Positions 36,577 through 44,553 of a DNA stretch of 64,000 nt are shown here, piece by piece. A program made the translations under genes and the position numbers. Source of the DNA: Donghicola tyrosinivorans (lineage in GTDB: Bacteria > Pseudomonadota > Alphaproteobacteria > Rhodobacterales > Rhodobacteraceae); NCBI RefSeq assembly GCF_003003355.1, contig NZ_PVTQ01000016.1, positions 1 to 64,000 of the forward strand. Reading direction: 5' to 3'. Every line of letters begins with the position of its first letter. Within the stretch, counting starts at the first letter, position 1. The notes under the pieces were generated by a model. The model was not told where the DNA came from. It saw only the letters and a program-made list of their open reading frames with translations, and did not search any database.

Positions 36577-38301
36577 ATGGCGCATCAGGCACATCAGGAC
36601 TTCAGAAACATTCTCGAAAGCCCCCTGTTCCGGCTCGAGACTGTTTTCAGCCGGGTCACAGACAACCTTTTCACGGCCTCGGACAAGGCCACCGGCCTGA
36701 AAACCGCCGTGGGCCAGCTGGTCGAGGTCACAACCCCTGCCAAGCTGACCAAGGTGTCTGAAGGGCTGGACGAAGTGCAGCAACTGCGCCAGTCCATCGA
36801 TACGATGATCCAGACCAGTCAGGGGTTTGTCCATCATATCGCCGCCAACCGTCGCAAGATGAACGCGGACCTCAAGGATCTGGCCGAGAACATCCATTCA
36901 GCCGGGATCGTGTCCCTGAACGCACGTATCATCGCGCAGGGCCACCGCGCCCTGAAGCAAGGCGAACAACTGGTCCGTCTGGCCGAGAATATCTCGGGCA
37001 TCACCGAAAGCGCCTCGGGTCAGGTGACCGAGATGCTGAAGGCGACCGAGGCCATCACCCGCGCCCTGACCAACCTGACCGCAATGGCCGAGGATCGCGC
37101 AGTTATGCTGGCAGACAGGTCCCTGCCCGACATGGTGCGGACGGATGAAGTTCTAAGCACCCTGCATCGTGGCATGACTTCGTCGCAGGATGGGGCAAAG
37201 TGGCTGTCCGACTATCTGGGCCGGATCGAATACGACGTGATGCGCGTGATCGAGGTTCTGCAGATCGGCGACCGCGCCCGCCAGCGCGCCGAGCATATCC
37301 AGCAAATCCTGAACGAAGCCCGCAGCTTCCCCGAAGGTTCGGTGGAACAAAATGCCCTGCGCAAGATGGCTCGCGCCCAGTTGCAGCAAGCGGCCGAGCA
37401 TACCTTGCAGTCGGCCGAGAAAGGCGTAAAGCACCTGTCCGGTCTGGCCGCTGAACTACAGACCTACAGCGCCCATTGCAGCGCCTTGCAGAAATCCTTC
37501 CGTGGCAAGCAGGGGATGGTGGCCGACTCCAGCGATCTGGAAACCCGCCTAGAACAGTTCCGTTCGGTCAGCAGCTGCTCGGACACGACTAAGTCCTGTA
37601 TGAGCACGATCTTTGACTATGAGAACGCCCTGCACCAGTACAGCAAAGAGCTGGGGAATGCGGCCTTCTCGATGCAGTTGGCCTCGCTGAACACGATCAT
37701 CGCTTGTGCCCGCGAGGGCCGTGCCGCGGCGGATATGATTGTGATCTCGCAGCAGGTGAACTCTGTCGTATCCACGGTGCCCGAGCTTTTCGAAAGCTTT
37801 ACCGGCGCCTATGAGCAAACCAAGACAGAGCTGAACGGCTTTATGCAGGTGTCCAGCATTGACGCCGAAGCCCGCCATCTGAGCGAAGCCGCCGTCGAGG
37901 TTCTGCCCGCGCTGGCCCACGCCCTAAGCGATCTGCTGCCCCGCCTATCGGGCGATGCCGAGCAACTGGCCCGCGCTGTTGCTGCCGCCGATCAGCTGCT
38001 GGCCAGTCTGGTGACCGATCTACGCGCTTCGCTGAAAGGCGCTAACGCCGCCCCCGGCCCGCGTATCCCGACCGTGGCAGCCGAGGCACGTTTCTATCGT
38101 GCCACAGACCGTCTGCGCCGAATCTACACCATGGAAGAAGAGCGCTCGCTGCACGACGAAATCCTTGAGCCACTGCTGCGTGAACGCCCCGACGGGGCGC
38201 CCGCGGCACCGGCAAAGGCTGCGGCTCCCAAGGCGGCAGCCCCTGCGCCTGCCCCTGCTGCCGAAGCTGCGGATGACGATCTGTCTGACATCCTGTTCTA
38301 A
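36577..38301 (+). CDS. Soluble MCP-like coiled-coil protein with CheZ-like motifs
   Basis: A 574-residue cytoplasmic, mostly helical protein closing the che operon, 16 nt after cheB. It has no membrane segment. Two segments resemble receptor hairpin tips: IVSLNARIIAQGHRALKQGE (112-131) and QLASLNTIIACAREGRAA (367-384). Between them is VIEVLQIGDRARQRAEHI with Asp232 and Gln236, the same D-x-x-x-Q spacing as the catalytic pair of CheZ. After a long Ala/Pro linker it ends in DDDLSDILF, which looks like the C-terminal CheY-binding peptide of CheZ (DDLLDSLGF). No cheZ, cheX or cheC is seen nearby. I infer a CheY-phosphatase or CheY-binding role; a decoy receptor or scaffold is the alternative. Confidence 0.7.
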   Translation: MAHQAHQDFRNILESPLFRLETVFSRVTDNLFTASDKATGLKTAVGQLVEVTTPAKLTKVSEGLDEVQQLRQSIDTMIQTSQGFVHHIAANRRKMNADLKDLAENIHSAGIVSLNARIIAQGHRALKQGEQLVRLAENISGITESASGQVTEMLKATEAITRALTNLTAMAEDRAVMLADRSLPDMVRTDEVLSTLHRGMTSSQDGAKWLSDYLGRIEYDVMRVIEVLQIGDRARQRAEHIQQILNEARSFPEGSVEQNALRKMARAQLQQAAEHTLQSAEKGVKHLSGLAAELQTYSAHCSALQKSFRGKQGMVADSSDLETRLEQFRSVSSCSDTTKSCMSTIFDYENALHQYSKELGNAAFSMQLASLNTIIACAREGRAAADMIVISQQVNSVVSTVPELFESFTGAYEQTKTELNGFMQVSSIDAEARHLSEAAVEVLPALAHALSDLLPRLSGDAEQLARAVAAADQLLASLVTDLRASLKGANAAPGPRIPTVAAEARFYRATDRLRRIYTMEEERSLHDEILEPLLRERPDGAPAAPAKAAAPKAAAPAPAPAAEAADDDLSDILF

Positions 38302-38357
38302 TGCACCCGAATGGTTCCGGGGCGGACCATGTCCCCCACTGAAACCTCCCCGGAATC

Positions 38358-38388
38358 AAAAGACCCCGCAGCGATGCGGGGTCTTTTT
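38358..38388 (+). terminator. Strong Rho-independent terminator of the che operon
   Basis: AAAAGACCCCGCA pairs with TGCGGGGTCTTTT over 13 bp around the loop GCGA and ends in a run of T. It may also serve the convergent exoD gene. Confidence 0.92.
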
Positions 38389-38420
38389 GTTTTGATCGGA
38401 TGCCGGATCGGGCCAAGTCC

Positions 38421-39056
38421 TTAGAAGATAACGGCACCAAAGACCGTGATCGGCACAAAGGCCGCAAAAGCCATCAGCGCAAGCCCCATCAGCGCGAACA
38501 CGCCATCACGGGTCAGGATCGCTGTTGAAAACAGCAGGATTGCCCCGCCAAGGATCGACGACGAAAACGGCACCAGTTCCAGAAACGGCATGCACAGGCC
38601 GCACAGGATGCACAGCAGTTGCAGTCCCTTTTTCGCCGGTCCCCGTACCAGCGGCATCAGACGCCGGCGGGCGTGATCATCCAGCCAGTCCGCCAGCCCC
38701 CCGAGCCGCTGTATTCCGTGCCGCAACCGCTGCCCCGTCACCTGTTGCCGCCCGATAACATCTGGCAACCAAAGATGATCGCGTCCCATAAACATCTGCG
38801 ACGCCACAAAGGCCGTGGAAATCCCGCAAAGGGAAGAGAACAGGGGAATGCCACTTAGCGGAGAGATCAGCAGCAGGGCGATCACCATCAGGATCGGCAG
38901 AAACGAGGCCTCGCCAAACGAGACCACGATCTGATGCATGCTGATGCACTTCTGACTGGCAATGTCCTGCAACTGGTCGACGACCTTACGCACGGGCTTG
39001 TGTGACACCACTGGCAGGGCTCTGCGCCGTGGCATCCTTCGTTGCCAGACAGGCAT
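38421..39056 (-). CDS. exoD: ExoD-family membrane protein
   Basis: A 211-residue inner-membrane protein of the ExoD family, named for an exopolysaccharide and alkali-tolerance phenotype in rhizobia; its biochemical role is not known. The family pattern is present: an N-terminal cytoplasmic part (VSFGEASFLPILMVIALLL), LSGIPLFSSLCGI, and four or more helices, ending ALMGLALMAFAAFVPITVFG. GGGGA lies 4 nt before the ATG. It follows the entericidin gene by 11 nt and so likely shares its EcfG-type promoter. Confidence 0.88.
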   Translation of the reverse strand: MPVWQRRMPRRRALPVVSHKPVRKVVDQLQDIASQKCISMHQIVVSFGEASFLPILMVIALLLISPLSGIPLFSSLCGISTAFVASQMFMGRDHLWLPDVIGRQQVTGQRLRHGIQRLGGLADWLDDHARRRLMPLVRGPAKKGLQLLCILCGLCMPFLELVPFSSSILGGAILLFSTAILTRDGVFALMGLALMAFAAFVPITVFGAVIF

Positions 39057-39067
39057 AGCATCCCCGA

Positions 39068-39208
39068 TCAGTTCTGGGCGTCCCGTGCGGTACTGGAGAT
39101 CGTGGCACCTGCGTGCTGAATATCCTGACCGGCACCTTCGACGGTTTCACAAGCCGCCAGACCGAACAGGGTCAAGGCGGCGATGGCAAATGCAGTCACT
39201 CGGGTCAT
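39068..39208 (-). CDS. Entericidin-like small lipoprotein
   Basis: A 46-residue lipoprotein. The signal peptide MTRVTAFAIAALTLFGLAAC ends in a lipobox with Cys20, and the mature part has the EcnA/EcnB pattern CETVEGAGQDIQHAG. Entericidins are stress-linked envelope lipoproteins; in enterobacteria an A/B pair forms an antidote-toxin set, whereas here only one is seen. A near-perfect EcfG promoter lies 37 nt upstream and exoD lies 11 nt downstream. Confidence 0.85.
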   Translation of the reverse strand: MTRVTAFAIAALTLFGLAACETVEGAGQDIQHAGATISSTARDAQN

Positions 39209-39244
39209 GGGAAACTCCGTAAGAGGATTATCTAATACGGAAAG

Positions 39245-39269
39245 AACGCAAGCGGCTGGTTTCGGTTCC
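39245..39269 (-). promoter_or_regulatory. EcfG-type promoter of entericidin-exoD
   Basis: On the - strand GGAAC (39269-39265), 16 nt, then CGTT (39248-39245). This exactly matches the alphaproteobacterial general-stress promoter GGAAC-N16/17-CGTT and points at the entericidin ATG 37 nt away. Confidence 0.78.
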
Positions 39270-39304
39270 CTGTTTCGCCCGCGTTCCCCTTAAAAATAAG
39301 CGGA

Positions 39305-41101
39305 TCAGTGCCGACGGGCGGGGATCAGCCCGGCAGGAACGGTTTCCGGTTCCTCATTCGCGTCAGGGCATTCTTCGGGCATGACTTCGAAAGTGACATG
39401 AACCCCGTAGCGTTCGTCCTTGTCCTCGACCTCGATCTGGCCTTGCAGCTGGCTGGCGAACGAACGGATCAGTTTTGACCCAAGCGAGGGCACACCGGAT
39501 TTCTCTTCGGCCAGCACGTCACCCTTCGAGTTGACGACACTAAAGCAGACCTTGTTGTCGCCAAGGTCTCCCAAAACGATGGAAATCCAAGGCTGCCCGT
39601 CAGTGCCCCCTTCGATACCGCAGTATTTGACGGCGTTGGTCGCCGCCTCGCAGGCCATCAATGACAAAGGTACCGACTGTTCGGGCGTAATTTCCACGGG
39701 CGCAAGATCGGTACTGATGTTAACGCGGCTGCGGCGGCCATCCATACCGCCGACGATCACCAACTGGTTGATGATGTCTTCCAGCAGCTTGTCCGCCCGC
39801 ACCATCGACAGCTTGCGCGCGGTGTAGAGGTAGCGGTGGATTGCGGCCAAAGCCATGACCCGATCCTGCACGCGGCGCAGCAGGCGCTTTGCCTCCATCG
39901 TCTTGGTATGACGCACCTGCATGTTCATGATCGAGCAGATCAGTTGCAGGTTATTCTTCACCCGATGGTGAACCTCTTTCAGAAGGATGGTCTTTTCGGC
40001 CAGATCCTCTTCGCGCTGGCGTTCTTGGCGGCTGAGGCGGTTCGCCATCTCCCGGAAGGACTGGGCCACGGCCTCCATCTCTTCGGGGGCGTTGTCCAGA
40101 TGGGCGTCTTCCACCTCGGTCCTGCCAGCCGCATAAAGGCGCATCCAGACCCGCAGGCGCTGGATGTGGCGGATCACCAGACGGTGGGTGCCGAAATAGG
40201 CCACGACCACCCCTGCCACCCACATCAACAGCGGGAAATACAGCGCCATCACCCGTCCCATCAACGGGAAGGGTGCGCTGACCTCAGGCTCCCAACTGCC
40301 CATGACGAAAATCTGGTCCTGAATGATCGGGACAACTGCGAACTGCCGTTCTACCCCTGCGCGGTTCAAGCCACGGTGCAGGGAAGAGACCGGATAGACG
40401 AAATCCACCAGCTCTTTTTCCTTGGGCAAAAAATCGTGCAGCTCTGCCTTGGTGAAATCAGCTGCCAGCGGCACGCCGGAACTGCCAAACAGCAGCAAAT
40501 CAACGGTGCTGCCTTCCATCCGCAGCATTTCATGGATCATCGGGTAAGGGATCGAAATCCAGACATAGGCCTGATCTGTGCCATTCGTCTGAATCGGGAC
40601 CGCAACCGACAGCACGATCGGGCCGTCCTCGCCAATCCGGCGGGTGCTGGACCAGAATTCGGCATCGGGATCGCCCTGCTGGATTTTGTCCAAAAGGTCT
40701 TTGCCGATGAATTGCTCGGCAGGACCCGTTGCGGCACCGCAACGCAGGGTGCCATCGCCTTCGATCACGCCAGCCATCACATATTCGCGCGAGGTCTCAA
40801 GGATCGCTTGGGTGACTTGCGTACAAATCGCGGGGTCCGAGAGGAAAACGCTTTCCGCCGCAGCCATCGCGCGGGCCGAGCCGATCGCCGCCTGGATCAC
40901 CTTTTGTACGTTGTTTGCAGCCTTGCCCGTGTTGTCCAGCAACACGCTTTCCGCAAGGTTCGTGGTTTCCTTGATGACCTGAGCGGTCTGGTAGAACGAG
41001 ATCAAGGCCAATGGCAAAATCGCCAAAGTCATGACGGCAATCAACCGCAGGGCAAGCCCTCCGGTCGCCGCCTTTGTTGCCTCAATCATGCTTTTGATCA
41101 T
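39305..41101 (-). CDS. Membrane sensor histidine kinase of the general stress response
   Basis: A 598-residue kinase. TM1 lies at about 18-38, a periplasmic sensor region of roughly 240 residues follows, TM2 is at about 290-310 (FPLLMWVAGVVVAYF), and then come a HAMP-like linker and a HisKA_2-type dimerisation domain with the His in KEVHHRVKNNLQLICSI. The ATPase part has EAATNAVKYCG and the tail SLGSKLIRSFASQLQGQIEV. This class (PhyK-like) phosphorylates PhyR. It overlaps ecfG by 4 nt and ends 36 nt from the entericidin promoter. The stimulus cannot be read. Confidence 0.9.
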   Translation of the reverse strand: MIKSMIEATKAATGGLALRLIAVMTLAILPLALISFYQTAQVIKETTNLAESVLLDNTGKAANNVQKVIQAAIGSARAMAAAESVFLSDPAICTQVTQAILETSREYVMAGVIEGDGTLRCGAATGPAEQFIGKDLLDKIQQGDPDAEFWSSTRRIGEDGPIVLSVAVPIQTNGTDQAYVWISIPYPMIHEMLRMEGSTVDLLLFGSSGVPLAADFTKAELHDFLPKEKELVDFVYPVSSLHRGLNRAGVERQFAVVPIIQDQIFVMGSWEPEVSAPFPLMGRVMALYFPLLMWVAGVVVAYFGTHRLVIRHIQRLRVWMRLYAAGRTEVEDAHLDNAPEEMEAVAQSFREMANRLSRQERQREEDLAEKTILLKEVHHRVKNNLQLICSIMNMQVRHTKTMEAKRLLRRVQDRVMALAAIHRYLYTARKLSMVRADKLLEDIINQLVIVGGMDGRRSRVNISTDLAPVEITPEQSVPLSLMACEAATNAVKYCGIEGGTDGQPWISIVLGDLGDNKVCFSVVNSKGDVLAEEKSGVPSLGSKLIRSFASQLQGQIEVEDKDERYGVHVTFEVMPEECPDANEEPETVPAGLIPARRH

Positions 41102-41649
41102 GCTGCGGGCTTGCCTGACATCACAGAAAGGGTCGCCTTGTCGGTGAAATCCAGCGACTCATTCTCTTCCATCTGCATCAACTCGGCCAGACGCTTGCGG
41201 GCGCGGTTGGTGCGGCTTTTGATGGTGCCGACAGCGCAGCCACACATCTCGGCAGCTTCCTCATAGGAAAAGCCCTCTGCCCCGACCAAGGTCAGTGCTT
41301 CGCGCTGTTCATCATTCAATTGGCTGAAGGCCGCCTCAAAATCGCGCATCGCCATGGTGCCATCGTGGCTGGGTTTCACCGACAACTGCCCCGCCATCAC
41401 GCCTTCAGGGTCTTCAACCTCGCGGCGGCGCTTGCGGTGCAGGGAATAGTAGGTGTTCCGCAGAATGGTGAACAACCACGCACGCATGTTGGTGCCCGCC
41501 TCAAAGCTGTGAAAGTTCGACCACGCCTTCACAACCGCGTCCTGCACCAGATCATCCGCCGTGGCAGAGTTTCTGGTCAAGCTCATGGCAAAGGCGCGCA
41601 TCGCGGGCAAATGCGTGATCAACTCGTCCTTGGGGTCCATGACGCTCAC
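41098..41649 (-). CDS. ecfG: General stress ECF sigma factor EcfG
   Basis: A 183-residue ECF sigma factor that directs RNA polymerase to GGAAC promoters. Region 2 shows ATADDLVQDAVVKAWSNFHSF and NMRAWLFTILRNTYYS; region 4 shows LNDEQREALTLVGAEGFSYE followed by CGCAVGTIKSRTNRARKRL. The start is GTG at 41649, overlapping the nepR stop (GTGA), with GGTGGGG 7 nt upstream; an internal ATG at 41640 is less well placed. Free EcfG activates its own operon in related species, and an EcfG-like promoter is present at 41852. Confidence 0.95.
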   Translation of the reverse strand: MSVMDPKDELITHLPAMRAFAMSLTRNSATADDLVQDAVVKAWSNFHSFEAGTNMRAWLFTILRNTYYSLHRKRRREVEDPEGVMAGQLSVKPSHDGTMAMRDFEAAFSQLNDEQREALTLVGAEGFSYEEAAEMCGCAVGTIKSRTNRARKRLAELMQMEENESLDFTDKATLSVMSGKPAA

Positions 41650-41810
41650 TTATCGGCCCCACCTTTTTCAGAGGTTTGCTCCTGCTCACGCAGTTGCTCA
41701 AGGAGTTGCATGAAGCGATCCGGGACGGGCTCTTCGGCCATGCTTTGATAGACACGACGCAAGTTTGCGTCGATCTGTTCCCCCAAAGGATCTTTTTCTC
41801 TATCCGGCAT
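41646..41810 (-). CDS. nepR: Anti-sigma factor NepR
   Basis: A 54-residue anti-sigma factor. The conserved two-helix core is plain: IDANLRRVYQSMAEEPVPDR then FMQLLEQLREQE. NepR binds EcfG in unstressed cells and switches to phosphorylated PhyR under stress. GGAAG precedes the ATG. It overlaps ecfG by 4 nt, so the pair should be translated in balance. Confidence 0.95.
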   Translation of the reverse strand: MPDREKDPLGEQIDANLRRVYQSMAEEPVPDRFMQLLEQLREQEQTSEKGGADK

Positions 41811-41851
41811 GCCTGACTTCCGTGAAAAATTGTTCCGTATCCATGGAACTA

Positions 41852-41876
41852 AACCTCATCAGGCGACTTAGGTTCC
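41852..41876 (-). promoter_or_regulatory. EcfG-type promoter of nepR-ecfG-kinase
   Basis: On the - strand GGAAC (41876-41872), 16 nt, then GGTT (41855-41852), one mismatch from CGTT; the nepR ATG is 42 nt downstream. This implies autoregulation. A second GGAAC on the + strand (41845-41849) faces it, forming an imperfect inverted repeat ATGGAACTAA / TTAGGTTCCAT. Confidence 0.65.
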
Positions 41877-41905
41877 ATAGAAGTTGAAAATTTTTTGAGG
41901 ATGCG

Positions 41906-42721
41906 ATGACAACTACAAACGGTACCGCCAGCATGTCCGAGGCGATCGCAGCGGATCTGCCCTATCTGCGCCGTTATGCGCGCGCTTTGACGGGGAACCA
42001 GACCTCTGGTGACCGCTTTGCTGTCACCACTCTTGAAGCGATCCTTGCTGATACGTCTATCTTTAATGATTGTTCCTCGCCGCGGGTCGCATTGTTCAAA
42101 GTGTTCAATTCGATCTGGGTCTCGCTTGGATCGCCGGTTGATGAAAGCGGCGCCACCGGCCCCGAGGCCCGCGCCCAGTTGCGTCTATCGCGACTGACCA
42201 AAAACACCCGCGAAGCTCTGCTGCTGCACAGCATCGAAGGGTTCACCACCAATCAGATCGGCGAGATCATGAACGTTTCCGGTGATGAGGCCGCGCAACT
42301 GCTGGAGATCGGCCGCGACGAGATGCAGAAATCGATCCTTGGCAACATCATGATCATCGAGGACGAGGCCATCATCGCCATGGACATCTCCGAGATCGTC
42401 GCCAGCATGGGCCACGAGGTCACCGGCATCGCCCGCACCAAAACGGCAGCGGTAGAACTGGCTCGCAAATCGCCCCCCGATATGATCCTGGCTGACATCC
42501 AACTGGCCGACAAATCCTCGGGCATTGATGCGGTCAACGACATTCTGGCCGAGCTTGGCGACCGCCCCGTCGTCTTTATCACCGCCTTCCCCGAGCGTCT
42601 GCTGACCGGCGATCGCCCCGAGCCTGCCTTCCTGATCACTAAGCCCTACAGCGAAGATCAGGTCCGGTCGGCGGTGGCGCAGGCCATGTTCTTTACCAGC
42701 ACCGAGACGCTGAACGCCTAA
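41906..42721 (+). CDS. phyR: Anti-anti-sigma response regulator PhyR
   Basis: A 271-residue regulator with an N-terminal sigma-like domain (about 1-140, with LPYLRRYARALTGNQTSGDR and LLLHSIEGFTTNQIGEIMNV) that mimics EcfG and binds NepR, and a C-terminal receiver (about 148-265). The receiver has IIEDEAIIAMDI, phosphoacceptor Asp197 in MILADIQLAD, and Lys in FLITKPYSEDQV. Phosphorylation opens the protein to titrate NepR. TGAGG lies 5 nt before the ATG. It is divergent from nepR-ecfG, the classic arrangement. Confidence 0.96.
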   Translation: MTTTNGTASMSEAIAADLPYLRRYARALTGNQTSGDRFAVTTLEAILADTSIFNDCSSPRVALFKVFNSIWVSLGSPVDESGATGPEARAQLRLSRLTKNTREALLLHSIEGFTTNQIGEIMNVSGDEAAQLLEIGRDEMQKSILGNIMIIEDEAIIAMDISEIVASMGHEVTGIARTKTAAVELARKSPPDMILADIQLADKSSGIDAVNDILAELGDRPVVFITAFPERLLTGDRPEPAFLITKPYSEDQVRSAVAQAMFFTSTETLNA

Positions 42722-42744
42722 GACGCGTACCCGTTGGACATCAG

Positions 42745-42780
42745 AAAGCCCCGCTGTTTCGAACAGCGGGGCTTTTCGTT
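42745..42780 (+). terminator. Rho-independent terminator of phyR
   Basis: A 14-bp stem, AAAGCCCCGCTGTT (42745-42758) with AACAGCGGGGCTTT (42762-42775), loop TCG, tail TCGTTT. It lies 23 nt after the stop. Confidence 0.92.
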
Positions 42781-42830
42781 TGTGCCTCTAAGGCGTGAGG
42801 GCAGCGCATGTTGCGCCACCCTTCAAGATA

Positions 42831-43328
42831 TCAGTCCTTGGCAATCGCCCGCAGCATCCACGCGGCTTTCTCATGAAACGCCGAACGGGCGGTGGCCATG
42901 TCTTCGGTGACCGCATCTTTGCGGCCTTCGGTCATCTCGATCAGCGCATGCATCCGGTGGGCAATACGCTCATGATCCTTGGCCAGATCTTCCACCATCG
43001 TGCGGGCGTCAGGGGTGCCTTCGGCATCCTTGATCACCGACCGCTCTAGAATGTCGGCCATAGTCAGCGGTGCCAGATGACCCAAGGCGCGAATGCGCTC
43101 TGCCAATTCGTCCGCTGCGGCAAAGAGGTCTTCGTACTGCTCTTCCGTCAGATTGTGGATCGAGAAGAACAGCGGCCCTTCCACATTCCAATGATAGGCG
43201 TGGGTCTTGAACATCAGGCGATACGTGTCCGCCAGCACATCCGATAGCGCCTCGGCCAGTGGTCCGGTGTCGCGGACACCTGTGTTGACGGGTGCATTCT
43301 GCGGGGTGGTTTCAAGTACGTCTTTCAT
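42831..43328 (-). CDS. dps: Dps-family DNA-protecting ferritin
   Basis: A 165-residue miniferritin that stores iron and uses peroxide at an intersubunit ferroxidase site, protecting DNA under stress. The ferroxidase region is HAYHWNVEGPLFFSIHNLTE followed by ADELAERIRALG. The length is typical. It is 46 nt downstream of the DUF1328 gene and has no GGAAC promoter of its own in that gap, so it is likely read from the EcfG promoter at 43587-43612. Confidence 0.93.
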   Translation of the reverse strand: MKDVLETTPQNAPVNTGVRDTGPLAEALSDVLADTYRLMFKTHAYHWNVEGPLFFSIHNLTEEQYEDLFAAADELAERIRALGHLAPLTMADILERSVIKDAEGTPDARTMVEDLAKDHERIAHRMHALIEMTEGRKDAVTEDMATARSAFHEKAAWMLRAIAKD

Positions 43329-43374
43329 GTGGTCCTCCTAAATCAGTTTCACCGGGAACGGGGATGGTGCGGGG

Positions 43375-43536
43375 TTACCCGCGCACCAACCGTGCAATGA
43401 GGGTCACGACGAACAGGACCAGGAACAGGAAGAACAGGATCTGCGCGATGCCTGCCGAAGCCGAGGCAATACCACCAAAACCAAAGACTGCCGCGACCAG
43501 TGCGACGACGAAGAAAATTACAGCCCAATACAGCAT
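43375..43536 (-). CDS. DUF1328 small membrane protein
   Basis: A 53-residue protein with two membrane helices: [20 protein letters not shown] and [19 protein letters not shown]. This is the DUF1328 family (YtjA type), often stress-induced in alphaproteobacteria, function unknown. AAAGGAACCACGTT precedes the ATG and supplies the ribosome site. A perfect EcfG promoter lies 51 nt upstream. Confidence 0.9.
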   Translation of the reverse strand: MLYWAVIFFVVALVAAVFGFGGIASASAGIAQILFFLFLVLFVVTLIARLVRG

Positions 43537-43586
43537 AACGTGGTTCCTTTCTGATTGAATAAACAGTGATGACGTTCTGGCTGGAC

Positions 43587-43612
43587 AACGGCATCCGCAC
43601 GGAAAAAGTTCC
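43587..43612 (-). promoter_or_regulatory. EcfG-type promoter of DUF1328-dps
   Basis: On the - strand GGAAC (43612-43608), 17 nt, then CGTT (43590-43587). An exact match to the general-stress consensus, 51 nt before the DUF1328 ATG. Confidence 0.78.
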
Positions 43613-43657
43613 GAAAAATAAATCAAATCACGAAAATGAGAGAATTGTATTTTGAAT

Positions 43658-43682
43658 GGAACCTTTCTAGCCCACATGCGTT
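43658..43682 (+). promoter_or_regulatory. EcfG-type promoter of the DUF883 gene
   Basis: GGAAC (43658-43662), 16 nt, CGTT (43679-43682). An exact consensus match, 37 nt before the ATG at 43719. It points away from the promoter at 43587-43612, giving a divergent pair. Confidence 0.78.
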
Positions 43683-43718
43683 CTGTTTGCAGATAATTCA
43701 CGCATAATGAGGACTATT

Positions 43719-44033
43719 ATGGCTACCACCCGCAACGCCCCCGACGCAGCAGATCTTTCGGCACAGATCGAAGCCCTGAAAAACGACATCAGCGCGATCA
43801 CCAAGACCCTGTCCGAGATGGGTGTCGCGCAGCGCGACGCCGCTGTCAGCAGCGTCCGCGAAAAGGCCGAGACCTTGCGCGATGAAAGTCAGCGCACGGT
43901 GGAATATGCACAAGGTCGCGCCGAAGAGATGGGCCAACAGACCGTTGATGCGATCCGTCGCCAGCCTGCCGCCGCTGTAGGTATCGCCGTCGCGGTAGGC
44001 TTTATCGCCGGTATGCTGACAGGCCGCAAATAA
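43719..44033 (+). CDS. DUF883-family stress protein
   Basis: A 104-residue protein with a long amphipathic helical part (residues 10-80, IEALKNDISAITKTLSEM and similar) and one C-terminal membrane helix (AAVGIAVAVGFIAGML). This is the ElaB/YqjD-like DUF883 family; members in E. coli attach to the inner membrane and bind ribosomes in stationary phase. GAGG lies 8 nt before the ATG at 43719; an ATG at 43707 is less well placed. Confidence 0.88.
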   Translation: MATTRNAPDAADLSAQIEALKNDISAITKTLSEMGVAQRDAAVSSVREKAETLRDESQRTVEYAQGRAEEMGQQTVDAIRRQPAAAVGIAVAVGFIAGMLTGRK

Positions 44034-44046
44034 GAGGTCGCGGACG

Positions 44047-44379
44047 ATGTTCTATGCTCTTCGCTGCTCGGCGCGCCACGTTGCCCGTGCTTTGGCCCTC
44101 TCGGCGGCGGGGGGGGTAATGGTGGCTGTCGGCGCAGGCTTTCTGACAGTTGCCGCATGGATTTTGCTTGCGACATCCTATGACACGCTGACAGCCGCAG
44201 CAGTAATTGGCGCGGTCTATACGGGGGTCGGACTGATCTTGCTTGGGCTAGCAGGACGCCGCTCGCATCGGCATCACTACCACAGCCCGCCGCCGGTCGA
44301 TCCAACTGCCCACTTGGTCGCGCAACTGGCCGAGGGGTTCCTGACAGGCTTGCGCGCCGGACGGCGCAGTAAGCTCTAA
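44047..44379 (+). CDS. Small membrane protein, holin-like (DUF1469 type)
   Basis: A 110-residue protein with two membrane helices (about 18-42 and 50-70) and a His-rich turn RRSHRHHYHS. It is similar in design to phage-holin-superfamily proteins that commonly sit after DUF883 genes; it is not evidence of a prophage. It starts 13 nt after the DUF883 gene and so belongs to the EcfG-driven unit. The role is unknown. Confidence 0.75.
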   Translation: MFYALRCSARHVARALALSAAGGVMVAVGAGFLTVAAWILLATSYDTLTAAAVIGAVYTGVGLILLGLAGRRSHRHHYHSPPPVDPTAHLVAQLAEGFLTGLRAGRRSKL

Positions 44380-44389
44380 ATCACCGCTT

Positions 44390-44412
44390 AGCCCGCCTTC
44401 TGGCGGGCTTTT
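44390..44412 (+). terminator. Rho-independent terminator of the DUF883 operon
   Basis: AGCCCGCC (44390-44397) pairs with GGCGGGCT (44402-44409), loop TTCT, followed by TTT. Confidence 0.82.
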
Positions 44413-44450
44413 GCGTTTCCGACTGTTCGCACCACATCTGCGCTTACATA

Positions 44451-44547
44451 AAAAAACCCCGCCTCAAGGGCGGGGTACAGTAGATTGGGACGAGCCTGCC
44501 CGTCAAAGGCGGGCAAAAACAGTGCTAGGGATTACCACTGTTCTCTT
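44451..44547 (-). ncRNA. Candidate small RNA under EcfG control
   Basis: A non-coding stretch of about 97 nt read on the - strand. It has an EcfG-type promoter in front and ends in an excellent Rho-independent terminator (CCCCGCC at 44457-44463, GGCGGGG at 44469-44475, then six T in - sense). Before it lie two more hairpins: AACAGTG/CACTGTT with loop GTAATCCCTAG, and TGCCCG/CGGGCA with loop CCTTTGA. The CCC-bearing loop and the CGTCCC linker are the kind of C-rich single strands sRNAs use to bind ribosome sites. No gene follows, so it is not a leader. It might instead be only the 3' trailer of the PLDc_N-type gene. Confidence 0.5.
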
Positions 44548-44553
44548 TAAGTA

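Noticed and set aside
41845-41870. EcfG promoter for phyR on the + strand
   Set aside because: GGAAC is present, but at 16-17 nt spacing the -10 would be ACTT or CTTA, a poor match to CGTT.
44047-44379. Possible prophage because of a holin-like protein
   Set aside because: No lysin, capsid, integrase or other phage gene is nearby, and the gene follows a DUF883 stress gene from an EcfG promoter.
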